Below, piece by piece: positions 1-6,052 of a DNA stretch of 11,006 bases. The stretch comes from an uncultured Lachnospiraceae bacterium (lineage in GTDB: Bacteria > Bacillota > Clostridia > Lachnospirales > Lachnospiraceae). The notes under the pieces were generated by a model, which searched no databases, was not told where the DNA came from, and saw nothing but the letters and a program-made list of their open reading frames with translations. How positions within the stretch are numbered: the first letter of the stretch is position 1; each line of letters starts with the position of its first letter. The stretch is from assembly GCA_902783095.1 (NCBI GenBank), contig CACZPX010000291.1, positions 1 through 11,006 on the forward strand. The letters are read 5' to 3'. The position numbers and the translations under genes were made by a program.

Positions 1-1384
1 CCTTCTCCACGTTCAGGATCTTGCCGCGCAGGGGCAGGATGGCCTGTGTCGCGCGGGTGCGGGCCTCCTTGGCGGAACCGCCGGCGGAGTCGCCCTCCAC
101 GATAAAGATCTCGCAGTTTTCCGGGTTCTTGTCGGAGCAGTCCGCCAGCTTGCCGGGCAGGGCAAAGCCCTCCAGCGCCGTCTTTCTGCGGGTCAGGTCG
201 CGCGCCTTTCTGGCCGCCTCCCTGGCACGCTGGGCCAGGATCGCCTTGTCGCAGATGATCTTGGCGATCTGCGGATTCTGTTCCAGAAAATAAGTCATCT
301 GTTCGGAGACGATCGCGTCCACCGCGCCGCGGGCCTCGATGTTGCCGAGCTTCTGCTTGGTCTGGCCCTCAAACTGCGGATCCTCAATCTTGATGCTGAC
401 GATGGCCGTCAGACCCTCGCGGATGTCGTCGCCGGACAGGTTCTGTTCGGAATCTTTCAACAGCTTGTTCTTGCGCGCGTAGTCGTTGAAGGTCTTGGTG
501 AGCGCGTTCTTAAAGCCGGTCAGGTGCATGCCGCCCTCCGGCGTGATGATGTTGTTCACAAAGCTGTAGGTGCTCTCGTTGAAGCCGTCGTTGTGCTGCA
601 GCGCCGCCTCCACGTACACGCCGTTTTTGGTGCCCTCGCAGTAGATCACCTTGTCGTAAATGGTGGTCTTGCTGTTGTTTAAGTAGGTGACGAACTCCTT
701 GATGCCGCCCTCGTAGTGGAACACGTCGCGGCGCGGATTATCCCGCTTGTCCTCCAGCGTGATCTTCAGGGCCTTGGTCAGAAACGCCGTCTCGCGCAGG
801 CGCTGCTTTAAGACCTCGTAATCGTAGACGGTCTCGTCAAAGATCTCCTTATCCGGCAGGAAGGTGACCGTGGTCCCGGTCTGTCCCATCGGGCAGACGT
901 CCACCACCTCCAGTTTTTTCACCACTTTCCCGCGCTCATAGCGCTGCATGTAGACCTGCCCCTCGTGACAGATCCGCACCTCCAGCCACTCGGACAGGGC
1001 GTTCACCACGGAGGCGCCCACGCCGTGCAGACCGCCGGAAACCTTATAGCCCCCGCCGCCGAACTTGCCGCCCGCGTGCAGGACCGTAAAGACCACCTCC
1101 ACGGCGGGAATGCCCGCCTTGGGATGGATGCCGATCGGAATGCCGCGCCCGTTGTCCTCTACGGTGACGGAGTTATCCTCGTTGACCGTCACGGTGATGG
1201 CCGTGCAGAACCCCGCCAGGGCTTCGTCCACCGCGTTGTCCACGATCTCGTAGACCAGGTGGTGCAGTCCGCGCGAGGAGGTCGTCCCGATGTACATGCC
1301 GGGACGTTTTCTGACAGCCTCCAGACCCTCCAGGATCTGGATCTGATCTGCGCCGTATTCGTTTTCTACCCGTTCAGTTCCCAT
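1..1384 (-). CDS. gyrB: DNA gyrase subunit B, partial (C-terminal part beyond window)
   Basis: This is the ATPase subunit of the type II topoisomerase that introduces negative supercoils, working as a GyrA2GyrB2 tetramer in the cytoplasm. The frame is open from ATG at 1384 to the window edge, giving 461 codons of a protein usually near 640 residues. Visible GHKL motifs are EIVDNAVDEA (N50, Mg-ATP), DNGRGIP (77-83) and GGLHGVGASVVNALS (117-131). The transducer lysine lies in QTK (341-343). The TOPRIM acidic motif EGDSAGG is at 430-436, and PLRGKILNVEK lies at the edge. A GGAG six bases before the ATG supports the start. The first 11 bp overlap the end of recF, so coupled translation is likely. 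ParE is the alternative paralogue, but adjacency to recF and dnaN argues for GyrB. No remB-like gene lies between recF and gyrB. Confidence 0.97.
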   Translation of the reverse strand, partial: MGTERVENEYGADQIQILEGLEAVRKRPGMYIGTTSSRGLHHLVYEIVDNAVDEALAGFCTAITVTVNEDNSVTVEDNGRGIPIGIHPKAGIPAVEVVFTVLHAGGKFGGGGYKVSGGLHGVGASVVNALSEWLEVRICHEGQVYMQRYERGKVVKKLEVVDVCPMGQTGTTVTFLPDKEIFDETVYDYEVLKQRLRETAFLTKALKITLEDKRDNPRRDVFHYEGGIKEFVTYLNNSKTTIYDKVIYCEGTKNGVYVEAALQHNDGFNESTYSFVNNIITPEGGMHLTGFKNALTKTFNDYARKNKLLKDSEQNLSGDDIREGLTAIVSIKIEDPQFEGQTKQKLGNIEARGAVDAIVSEQMTYFLEQNPQIAKIICDKAILAQRAREAARKARDLTRRKTALEGFALPGKLADCSDKNPENCEIFIVEGDSAGGSAKEARTRATQAILPLRGKILNVEK

Positions 1385-2483
1385 ATTGTTCTCCGTTTCC
1401 TGACGTTGCGATCCTCTTTCCGTTCTCTATCACAAAGACCCTGTCCGTCCGGAGGTTCCTTGCCGTCTGTTCCTCCAGGCCGGTGGTCGTGATCATCGTC
1501 TGTATATCCTGTATGCCCGCAAGCAGGCGTTCCTGCCGTCCGGTGTCCAGCTCCGACAGCACGTCATCCAGCAGCAGCACCGGCGGTTCCCCGGTCTTTT
1601 CCCGTATGATCTCGATCTCCGCGAGCTTTAGGGAGAGCGCTGCGGTCCGCTGCTGCCCCTGTGAACCGAACCGCCGCACGTCCGCGCCGTTGACGGTAAA
1701 GCCGATGTCGTCCCGGTGCGGCCCCGCCAGGCAGATGCCTGCCGCCAGCTCCCGGTCCCGCAGGCTGCGCAGCCTGTCCGCAAATTCCGCCGCCGCTGTA
1801 TTGGGTTCGTACGTCGTACGGAGTGTCTCTCTGCCGTCGGAAAGCTGCGCGTGCCGCTCCGCAACCGCGGCCGAGAGTTCCTCCACGTGCCGGGCGCGCC
1901 GTTCGATCACCGCGGTACCGTAGCGTGCCAGCTGCTCGTTCCATACGTCCAGCGTGCCCGCGAGCGCCGGCTGCTCCTCTATCTGCTTTAACAGGCGGCT
2001 CTTCTGCTGCAGGGCCTTGTTGTACTGCGACAGCTCATGCGCGTACGTCCGGTCCAGCTGGCACAGTTCCGTATCCAGAAAGGCCCGCCGCTCCGCAGGA
2101 CCGCTCTTGATGATCATCAGATCCTCCGGCGCAAAAAAGACCATGTTGACCGTACCGAACAGGTCAACCGTTCTCTTCAAGGGCTGCCGGTCCACGGCGA
2201 TGCCCTTTCTTCCGATCCTCTTTAGGTGCACGTCGATCACGTGGTCGACGGCCCTTCTGGTGAGAGAGACCCGGATGTGAGCCTCTTCCTGATCGAAGCG
2301 GATCAGTTCCCGGTCCTTGGCGCCCCGGTGCGACCGCCCCGCCGCGCAGTAGAACAAGGCCTCCAGAATGCTGGTCTTGCCCTGCGCGTTGTCCCCAATG
2401 ATCAGATTGATCCCCGGCGAGAAGGCAAAGTCCTCCTCCTCGTAATTCCGGTAATCCTTTATTTTCAGTTCCTCAACCGTCAC
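1374..2483 (-). CDS. recF: DNA replication and repair protein RecF
   Basis: RecF is an SMC-like ABC-type ATPase that, with RecO and RecR, helps load RecA at single-stranded gaps and stalled forks. The 369-residue length fits the family. Walker A is GDNAQGKT (30-37), the ABC signature is SQGQQR (274-279), Walker B is VLLLDD (302-307), and the D-loop is SELD (310-313). The start is GTG at 2483, inside a 4-bp GTGA overlap with the yaaA stop. A GGGAGAGG stretch lies 13 bases upstream, which is rather far, so reinitiation after yaaA is probably important. The N-terminus (TVEELKIKDYRNYE) matches the usual RecF opening, which supports this start. The 3' end overlaps gyrB by 11 bp. No key residue is missing. 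Confidence 0.97.
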   Translation of the reverse strand: MTVEELKIKDYRNYEEEDFAFSPGINLIIGDNAQGKTSILEALFYCAAGRSHRGAKDRELIRFDQEEAHIRVSLTRRAVDHVIDVHLKRIGRKGIAVDRQPLKRTVDLFGTVNMVFFAPEDLMIIKSGPAERRAFLDTELCQLDRTYAHELSQYNKALQQKSRLLKQIEEQPALAGTLDVWNEQLARYGTAVIERRARHVEELSAAVAERHAQLSDGRETLRTTYEPNTAAAEFADRLRSLRDRELAAGICLAGPHRDDIGFTVNGADVRRFGSQGQQRTAALSLKLAEIEIIREKTGEPPVLLLDDVLSELDTGRQERLLAGIQDIQTMITTTGLEEQTARNLRTDRVFVIENGKRIATSGNGEQYGN

Positions 2484-2689
2484 GTTACAGAAATTTCCTC
2501 TCCCTGACAGGTGACGGTATCGCCTACCACGATCTTTCTGCCGCGGCGAAGCTCCTCTTCGCCGTTTACCCGGACCTCGCCCTCTTCGATCAGCGCTTTG
2601 GCTTCGGTCCCCATGGAGACCAGGCCGGCTGCCTTAAGCAGCTGACCCAGTTTGATATAGTCTCCCTTTAACGCAAATACTCTCTTCAT
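2480..2689 (-). CDS. yaaA: S4-domain RNA-binding protein YaaA
   Basis: This is a 69-residue protein made almost entirely of one S4 RNA-binding fold. The pattern LGQLLKAAGLVSMGTEAK followed by IEEGEVRVNGE and a basic RRGRKIVVGD strand is typical of the small S4 proteins encoded between dnaN and recF in Firmicutes. Its exact role is not settled; a ribosome- or RNA-related function is inferred from the fold. The ATG at 2689 lies 18 bp after the dnaN stop and has no clear Shine-Dalgarno sequence (only AAAAAAGAG directly before it), suggesting coupling to dnaN translation. Its TGA stop forms a 4-bp GTGA overlap with recF. The symbol follows the Bacillus name for this position; some annotations call it an RlbA or YlmH-like S4 protein. 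Confidence 0.9.
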   Translation of the reverse strand: MKRVFALKGDYIKLGQLLKAAGLVSMGTEAKALIEEGEVRVNGEEELRRGRKIVVGDTVTCQGEEISVT

Positions 2690-2707
2690 CTCTTTTTTGT
2701 CGGCTCA

Positions 2708-3814
2708 TTACTCCGCTGCGATAAAATTGATCGGCAGGATCAGGTAGATATAGCTCTTTTCTTCGTTGCGGATAAAGCACGGCGCCTTGGGGTTCATCAT
2801 ATAGATGGACACCTCTTCGTCTTCCACCGCCTTTAAGGCCTCGGACAAAAAGCGCGGGTTGAAACCGATCATCAGGTCCCTGCCCTCTTTTTCAATCTCC
2901 AGAGACTCCTTCATGGAGCCGATCACCGTATTCATGGAAAGCTCCAGGCCGGCGTCCGTTATCTTCAAGATGATGGGCTTCTTGTCCGTCTCTCGCACCA
3001 GCAGCATGGAACGGTCGATGGAGGAGAGCATCTGCCTGCGGTTGACCACGATCTTCGTCTCATAGTCGTCGGAGATCATCTTATCCACCTTGAAATACTC
3101 ACCGTCTATCAGGCGGGACAAAACGACCGTCTTGCCGAACTTAAAGGTGATGTTGTTCTTGCCAAAGAAGACATACACCTCGCTCTCCAGCTCGCCGGGC
3201 AATATCTTGGAGAGTTCGCCGAGCGTCTTGCCGGGCACGATCACCTGCTTTACGCCGTAGTCCTCGTTCAAAGCCTCCGTGCGGATGGAGATGCGGTGGC
3301 CGTCCAGGGACACGATCTTCAGTCTGTCATTCTTCACTTCCACCAGTTCGCCGGTCATCAGCTTATTGTTGTCGTTGGCAGAGATCGAGAACAGCGTCTG
3401 GTTGATCATCGCCTTTAACACAAACTCGGAGGTCACGATATAGTCCTTGCTCTCGGAAGCGGGCAGCTTCACGTACTCTTCGCCGCCGCGCACCGGAATG
3501 GAAAAGTGGGAACCCGCACAGGAGATATGCATTTTGTCGTTTTCCTGTTCCAGCAGCACGTCGCCGTCCGGCAGCTTGCGGACGATCTCGGAAAACAGTC
3601 TGGCGTCGACAGCCGCGATGCCGGCTTCATAGATGATGCCTTCCGCTTCTGTCTCGATCGCCATTTCCATATCGTTGCCGGTGAATTTGATCACGCCCTC
3701 TTCTGCTTCGATCAGAATGCAGGTAAGGATCGGCATGGTGGTCTTGGTGGAAACAGCCTTGGAGACGATGTTGATCGGCTCGATCAGATCGGATTTGGCA
3801 AATGACAGCTTCAT
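2708..3814 (-). CDS. dnaN: DNA polymerase III subunit beta (sliding clamp)
   Basis: DnaN forms the ring-shaped dimer that tethers DNA polymerase III to DNA and recruits other proteins through its hydrophobic groove. The 368 residues fit three clamp domains of about 120 residues each. The N-terminus (MKLSFAKSDL, then SKAVSTKTTMPILTCILIEA) and the C-terminus (SYIYLILPINF) are clearly of this family. The ATG at 3814 is preceded by a purine-rich GGAGGAAAGGAG block with AGGAG nine bases from the start, a strong ribosome site. It follows dnaA on the same strand after a 258-bp gap that may hold its own promoter and the second part of the origin. yaaA starts 18 bp after its TAA stop. Confidence 0.98.
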   Translation of the reverse strand: MKLSFAKSDLIEPINIVSKAVSTKTTMPILTCILIEAEEGVIKFTGNDMEMAIETEAEGIIYEAGIAAVDARLFSEIVRKLPDGDVLLEQENDKMHISCAGSHFSIPVRGGEEYVKLPASESKDYIVTSEFVLKAMINQTLFSISANDNNKLMTGELVEVKNDRLKIVSLDGHRISIRTEALNEDYGVKQVIVPGKTLGELSKILPGELESEVYVFFGKNNITFKFGKTVVLSRLIDGEYFKVDKMISDDYETKIVVNRRQMLSSIDRSMLLVRETDKKPIILKITDAGLELSMNTVIGSMKESLEIEKEGRDLMIGFNPRFLSEALKAVEDEEVSIYMMNPKAPCFIRNEEKSYIYLILPINFIAAE

Positions 3815-3907
3815 GGTGAATATCTCCTTTCCTCCGGCGGATGATCCGCGGTCCGTGTATCTTTTATATTTATATAGTAGTTGTTATGGTAGGTCCGGTG
3901 AATTTGT

Positions 3908-3936
3908 GGAAACTGCCGCAAACGCCCGGAAACTGC
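3908..3936 (+). repeat. Direct repeat GGAAACTGC, two copies 20 bp apart
   Basis: GGAAACTGC occurs exactly at 3908-3916 and 3928-3936, a spacing of 20 bp or about two helical turns. The first copy overlaps the degenerate box TGTGGAAAC. I do not recognise a known binding motif for the second copy. Confidence 0.5.
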
Positions 3937-3959
3937 GTGCTTTCTGCCCTTTGATGACC

Positions 3960-3991
3960 CTGTGAAAAAGTGCCTGACGGGCTGTGAAAAA
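3960..3991 (+). repeat. Direct repeat CTGTGAAAAA, two copies 22 bp apart
   Basis: The ten-base sequence CTGTGAAAAA occurs exactly at 3960-3969 and 3982-3991. Its complement contains TTTTTCACA, one mismatch from the DnaA-box form TTATNCACA, with both copies oriented like dnaA. They may be weak DnaA sites; binding is inference. Confidence 0.6.
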
Positions 3992-4072
3992 TGATCAGGT
4001 CATCCACAGGGCCGTCTGACGGGGTTTTTCCATACCCGGACTGTCCACCGTCATGCACCGGTTTTCCACGGT

Positions 4073-5410
4073 TCATCCCGGGGAAAGCTTCTTTTTTAAT
4101 ATATCGACGGTCTTTTTTAAGGACGCGTTGTCGATCAGGTCCTTGGCGATCTTGTCGCGGCCGTGGATCACGGTGGTGTGGTCCTTTTTCAGGGCCTTGC
4201 CGATGGACGAGAGGGAATCGTTCGTCAGGCTGCAGCACAGGTACATGGCGACCTGGCGCGGATAGGCCACTTCCTTGTTGCGCCGTTCGGAGGTGATGTC
4301 CGACGGCTTCAGGTCGTAGTGTTCAGCCACGACGCTGATGATGCGCTCCGGCGTGATCGTATTCTCATGGTCCGGATAGATGTGGTCGCGCAGGGCTTCC
4401 TCCGCCATCTCAAGTGTTATTTCCTTATTATTAAGGCGCGAATACGCGACGATCTTGGTAAGGGCGCCTTCCAGCTCGCGTATATTGGAGCGGATGTTGT
4501 TGGCGATATACTTGATCACCTCGTTGTCGATGTTATAGTTTTCGTTTTCTTCCTTGCTGCGCAGGATGGCCATGCGGGTCTCGTAGTCCGGATAGGAGAT
4601 ATCCACGGTGAGGCCCCATTCAAAACGGGAGCGCAGACGGTCTTCCAGGGTCTCGATCTCCCGCGGCGGACGGTCGCTGGAGATGACGATCTGCTTGTTC
4701 GCCTCGTAAATGGCGTTGAAGGTGTGGAACAGCTCCTCCTGCGTGCCCTTTTTGTTGGAGATGAACTGGATGTCGTCGATCAGCAGCACGTCGATATTGC
4801 GGTATTTGTCGCGGAACTCCGAGCCGCTGTTGTTGCGGATCGAGTCGATCATCTCGGTGATGAACTGCTCGCAGCTCACGTAGAGCACCCGCATGCCCGG
4901 CTTGTTCTCGTTGATAAAGTGCACGATGGACTGCATCAGGTGCGTCTTTCCCAGGCCGGAGGCGCCGTAGATGAACAGCGGATTGTACATGACGGCGGGG
5001 GATTCCGCCACGGCGAGCGCCGCCGCGTGTGCCATGCGGTTGCCGGAGCCCACCACAAAGGTGTCAAAGGTATACTTCGGGTTCAGGTTGGTCTGGGGGC
5101 TGCGGCCGGTCCCGGTGCTGCCTGTGGGGACCCTGGTCTTTTTGGTCTCGTCCGCCGGCGTCACAAACTGGATGCGGCATTTGCCGCCGATCAGCGCTTC
5201 CACGGCGCACTGCAGGATAAAACCGTACTTCTTTTCAATGATTCCCAGGGCAAACTCCTCGCCGGGATAGAGGATCGTTAAAACGCCGCCTTCAAACCGG
5301 ATCGGTTTCAACGGCGCCAGCCAGACGTTGTAGGAGGTGGGCGTCAGCTCCATCTCCTCGATGATGTTCTGTATGATAGAGGGCCAGTTGTCTTGAATGA
5401 TCGTTAACAT
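4073..5410 (-). CDS. dnaA: Chromosomal replication initiator protein DnaA
   Basis: DnaA is the AAA+ ATPase that binds DnaA boxes, oligomerises at oriC, melts DNA and helps load the replicative helicase. At 445 residues it is of usual length. Domain I spans about 1-85; a short polar linker rich in T, G, S and P (about 86-110) is domain II. Domain III begins at NPKYTFDTF and carries Walker A GASGLGKT (149-156), Walker B LLIDD (209-213), sensor I SSDRPP (244-249), the arginine-finger region RLRSRFEWGL (258-267) and sensor II NIRELEGAL (309-317). Domain IV has the basic loop SERRNKEVAYPRQVAMYL (374-391) and the DnaA signature DHTTVIHGRDKI (410-421). The ATG at 5410 has GGGAAGGA just upstream, with a rather short spacer. 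It is transcribed away from oriC, and its promoter contains a DnaA box, suggesting self-repression. Confidence 0.99.
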   Translation of the reverse strand: MLTIIQDNWPSIIQNIIEEMELTPTSYNVWLAPLKPIRFEGGVLTILYPGEEFALGIIEKKYGFILQCAVEALIGGKCRIQFVTPADETKKTRVPTGSTGTGRSPQTNLNPKYTFDTFVVGSGNRMAHAAALAVAESPAVMYNPLFIYGASGLGKTHLMQSIVHFINENKPGMRVLYVSCEQFITEMIDSIRNNSGSEFRDKYRNIDVLLIDDIQFISNKKGTQEELFHTFNAIYEANKQIVISSDRPPREIETLEDRLRSRFEWGLTVDISYPDYETRMAILRSKEENENYNIDNEVIKYIANNIRSNIRELEGALTKIVAYSRLNNKEITLEMAEEALRDHIYPDHENTITPERIISVVAEHYDLKPSDITSERRNKEVAYPRQVAMYLCCSLTNDSLSSIGKALKKDHTTVIHGRDKIAKDLIDNASLKKTVDILKKKLSPG

Positions 5411-5442
5411 AATCCTTCCCTGCCGGACACAAAGATAACATT

Positions 5443-5471
5443 ATTATAAGATATCTGTGGATAAATTACAA
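5443..5471 (-). promoter_or_regulatory. dnaA promoter with DnaA box in the spacer
   Basis: On the minus strand a -35 TTGTAA (5471-5466, four of six consensus bases) is followed by a 17-bp spacer and a perfect -10 TATAAT (5448-5443). The expected start is near 5436, giving a leader of about 25 nt before the dnaA ATG at 5410. The perfect DnaA box TTATCCACA (5464-5456) lies wholly in the spacer, so DnaA bound there should compete with RNA polymerase. Confidence 0.75.
5456..5464 (-). promoter_or_regulatory. DnaA box 1 (perfect TTATCCACA)
   Basis: This is an exact consensus match on the minus strand, located between the -35 and -10 of the dnaA promoter. It is a likely autorepression site as well as an origin box. 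Confidence 0.85.
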
Positions 5472-5489
5472 CCAAAAAAGATATCAACC

Positions 5490-5498
5490 TGTGGATAA
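5490..5498 (-). promoter_or_regulatory. DnaA box 2 (perfect TTATCCACA)
   Basis: This is an exact match, 34 bp from box 1 and in the same orientation. The degenerate TGTGGACAG at 5505-5513 follows 15 bp further on. Confidence 0.85.
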
Positions 5499-5510
5499 AC
5501 CGGCTGTGGA

Positions 5511-5550
5511 CAGAAAATAATAAAAAAGTTATTAACAAAACATGCACAAT
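5511..5550. other. AT-rich tract within oriC, candidate unwinding element
   Basis: About 40 bp made mostly of A and T (for example AAAATAATAAAAAAGTTATT) lie between DnaA boxes 2 and 3. Such a tract melts easily. Whether strand opening occurs here or in the dnaA-dnaN gap cannot be told from sequence. Confidence 0.45.
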
Positions 5551-5551
5551 C

Positions 5552-5560
5552 TGTGGATAA
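5552..5560 (-). promoter_or_regulatory. DnaA box 3 (perfect TTATCCACA)
   Basis: This is an exact match in the same orientation as boxes 1 and 2, 62 bp beyond box 2 across the AT-rich tract at 5511-5550. Confidence 0.85.
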
Positions 5561-5576
5561 ATAAGAGGATAAGAGG
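5561..5576 (+). repeat. Tandem 8-mer ATAAGAGG x2 next to DnaA box 3
   Basis: ATAAGAGG is repeated head to tail directly after DnaA box 3 and is followed by a short G run. Origins often carry short tandem motifs beside boxes, but I know no protein for this one. Confidence 0.55.
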
Positions 5577-5638
5577 GGGAAACCCAGGTGAAAAAATGAG
5601 GAAAACCCGGAAAATGACGGTATTTAGTCACATTTCGG

Positions 5639-5656
5639 CTGTGGAAACTGTGGAAA
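5639..5656 (+). repeat. Tandem 9-mer CTGTGGAAA x2 (paired degenerate DnaA boxes)
   Basis: CTGTGGAAA occurs twice with no gap. Each copy contains a DnaA-box-like core: TGTGGAAAC with two mismatches and TGTGGAAAA with one. The 9-bp pitch would place two DnaA molecules in direct contact. Confidence 0.6.
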
Positions 5657-5682
5657 AACAGAAAAATGCAGCAAATAAGCCG

Positions 5683-5707
5683 TTTTTCGGGTCCTGACCG
5701 GGAAAAA
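5683..5707. repeat. Imperfect inverted repeat in oriC
   Basis: TTTTTC (5683-5688) pairs with GAAAAA (5702-5707), and GGTC (5690-5693) pairs with GACC (5696-5699). Neither strand has a T-run after the hairpin in the direction of transcription, so it is not a normal intrinsic terminator. Function unknown. Confidence 0.4.
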
Positions 5708-5824
5708 AGCAGACAGAAGACGGCCGGTCAACGGCCAAAAAAGGCGGATTATCCACTACAGACAGGAGTCAAAAACCCGCGCGGATACGACATCTTGTTG
5801 TAATATCTGGGTAAAAATTTAAGC

Positions 5825-5853
5825 TTGACGAAAATCTGGCCCGTCTATATAAT
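5825..5853 (+). promoter_or_regulatory. rpmH operon promoter
   Basis: A -35 TTGACG (5825-5830, five of six) is separated by 17 bp from a perfect -10 TATAAT (5848-5853). An AT-rich stretch (GTAAAAATTTAA, 5811-5822) just upstream could act as an UP element. Transcription should start near 5860, giving a leader of about 30 nt. This is a strong housekeeping-type promoter, as expected for a ribosomal protein. Confidence 0.85.
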
Positions 5854-5891
5854 AGGAATGCTCATTTTAAGCGAAAGGAGGTGCATGCATC

Positions 5892-6026
5892 ATGAAAATG
5901 ACGTATCAGCCCAAGAAGAGAGTTCATAAGAGAGTTCACGGTTTCCGCGCCAGAATGGCAACGGTGGGCGGCCGCAAGGTCCTGGCTGCCAGAAGAGCAA
6001 AGGGAAGAAAAGTTCTTTCAGCATAG
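5892..6026 (+). CDS. rpmH: 50S ribosomal protein L34
   Basis: This is a 44-residue, very basic protein of the large ribosomal subunit. The sequence MKMTYQPKKR at the start, HGFRARM in the middle and the C-terminal RRAKGRKVLSA are the L34 family pattern, and the length is typical. A strong Shine-Dalgarno AAAGGAGGTG (5874-5883) supports the ATG at 5892; the ATG at 5885 is out of frame. The second methionine (codon 3) is less likely because homologues usually begin MK-x-T. It is the first gene of the rightward operon, driven by the promoter at 5825-5853. Its TAG stop lies inside the stem of the hairpin that precedes rnpA. Confidence 0.98.
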   Translation: MKMTYQPKKRVHKRVHGFRARMATVGGRKVLAARRAKGRKVLSA

Positions 6027-6052
6027 GCCGCATCCAATGTGGTCTATCTTTT
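6023..6052 (+). terminator. Terminator/attenuator-like hairpin between rpmH and rnpA
   Basis: ATAGGCCGCAT (6023-6033) pairs with ATGTGGTCTAT (6037-6047) over 11 bp, including two G-U pairs, around a CCA loop. It is followed by CTTTTATT. The layout resembles a weak intrinsic terminator or attenuator. It contains the rpmH stop codon and occupies the place where the rnpA ribosome site would be expected. It could instead be an mRNA processing or stability element. Confidence 0.55.

Larger units (their letters stand above)
3815..4072 (-). other. dnaA-dnaN intergenic region, candidate downstream half of a bipartite oriC
   Basis: This stretch has no gene. Read on the minus strand after the dnaA stop it holds, in order, degenerate DnaA-box-like sequences, a GC-rich stretch, CTACTA (3880-3875), an AT-only run, and the dnaN leader. 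The box-like sites are: TCATCCACA at 4000-4008 (plus strand, one mismatch to TTATCCACA); two minus-strand copies of TTTTTCACA at 3983-3991 and 3961-3969 (one mismatch to TTATNCACA); and GTTTCCACA at 3905-3913 (two mismatches). CTACTA followed by AT-rich DNA resembles the B. subtilis DnaA-trio and unwinding element located in the same gap. A six-base perfect inverted repeat (GCGGAT / ATCCGC, 3837-3849) sits just upstream of the dnaN ribosome site. A weak dnaN promoter could lie here, for example TTCACC with TACTAT 17 bp downstream, but I cannot separate it from the unwinding signal. Confidence 0.5.
5411..5824. other. Upstream oriC region (DnaA-box cluster and AT-rich DNA)
   Basis: No gene lies between the dnaA start and the rpmH promoter. 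The region holds three perfect DnaA boxes, degenerate ones at 5505-5513 (TGTGGACAG), 5640-5648 (TGTGGAAAC), 5649-5657 (TGTGGAAAA) and, inverted, 5749-5757 (TTATCCACT), and AT-rich runs at 5430-5454 and 5511-5550. All boxes except the last read TTATCCACA on the minus strand, the direction of dnaA. Location between dnaA and rpmH and box density identify it as the origin, or as the dnaA-upstream part of a bipartite origin. The rest (about 5760-5815) shows nothing I can assign. Confidence 0.85.

Noticed and set aside
965..1492. 175-codon plus-strand frame opposite gyrB and the end of recF
   Set aside because: It crosses two real minus-strand genes and has no ribosome site or domain pattern.
4163..5281. 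372-codon open frame on the plus strand opposite dnaA
   Set aside because: It lies fully antisense to an intact, motif-complete dnaA, has no recognisable domain, and is the expected shadow of a GC-rich gene.
5404..5631. 75-codon minus-strand frame over the DnaA-box region
   Set aside because: Its sequence is the translation of the DnaA boxes and AT tract, and it overlaps the dnaA promoter; not a gene.
5722..5745. GGCCG/CGGCC hairpin followed by AAAAAA as a terminator
   Set aside because: On the plus strand it is followed by A rather than T, and on the minus strand the T-run comes before the stem, so it is not an intrinsic terminator.
5826..5832. TGACGAA, a possible Spo0A box overlapping the rpmH -35
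   Set aside because: It matches TGNCGAA, but only six bases are fixed, so a chance hit in this gap is quite likely, and no sporulation gene is in view.
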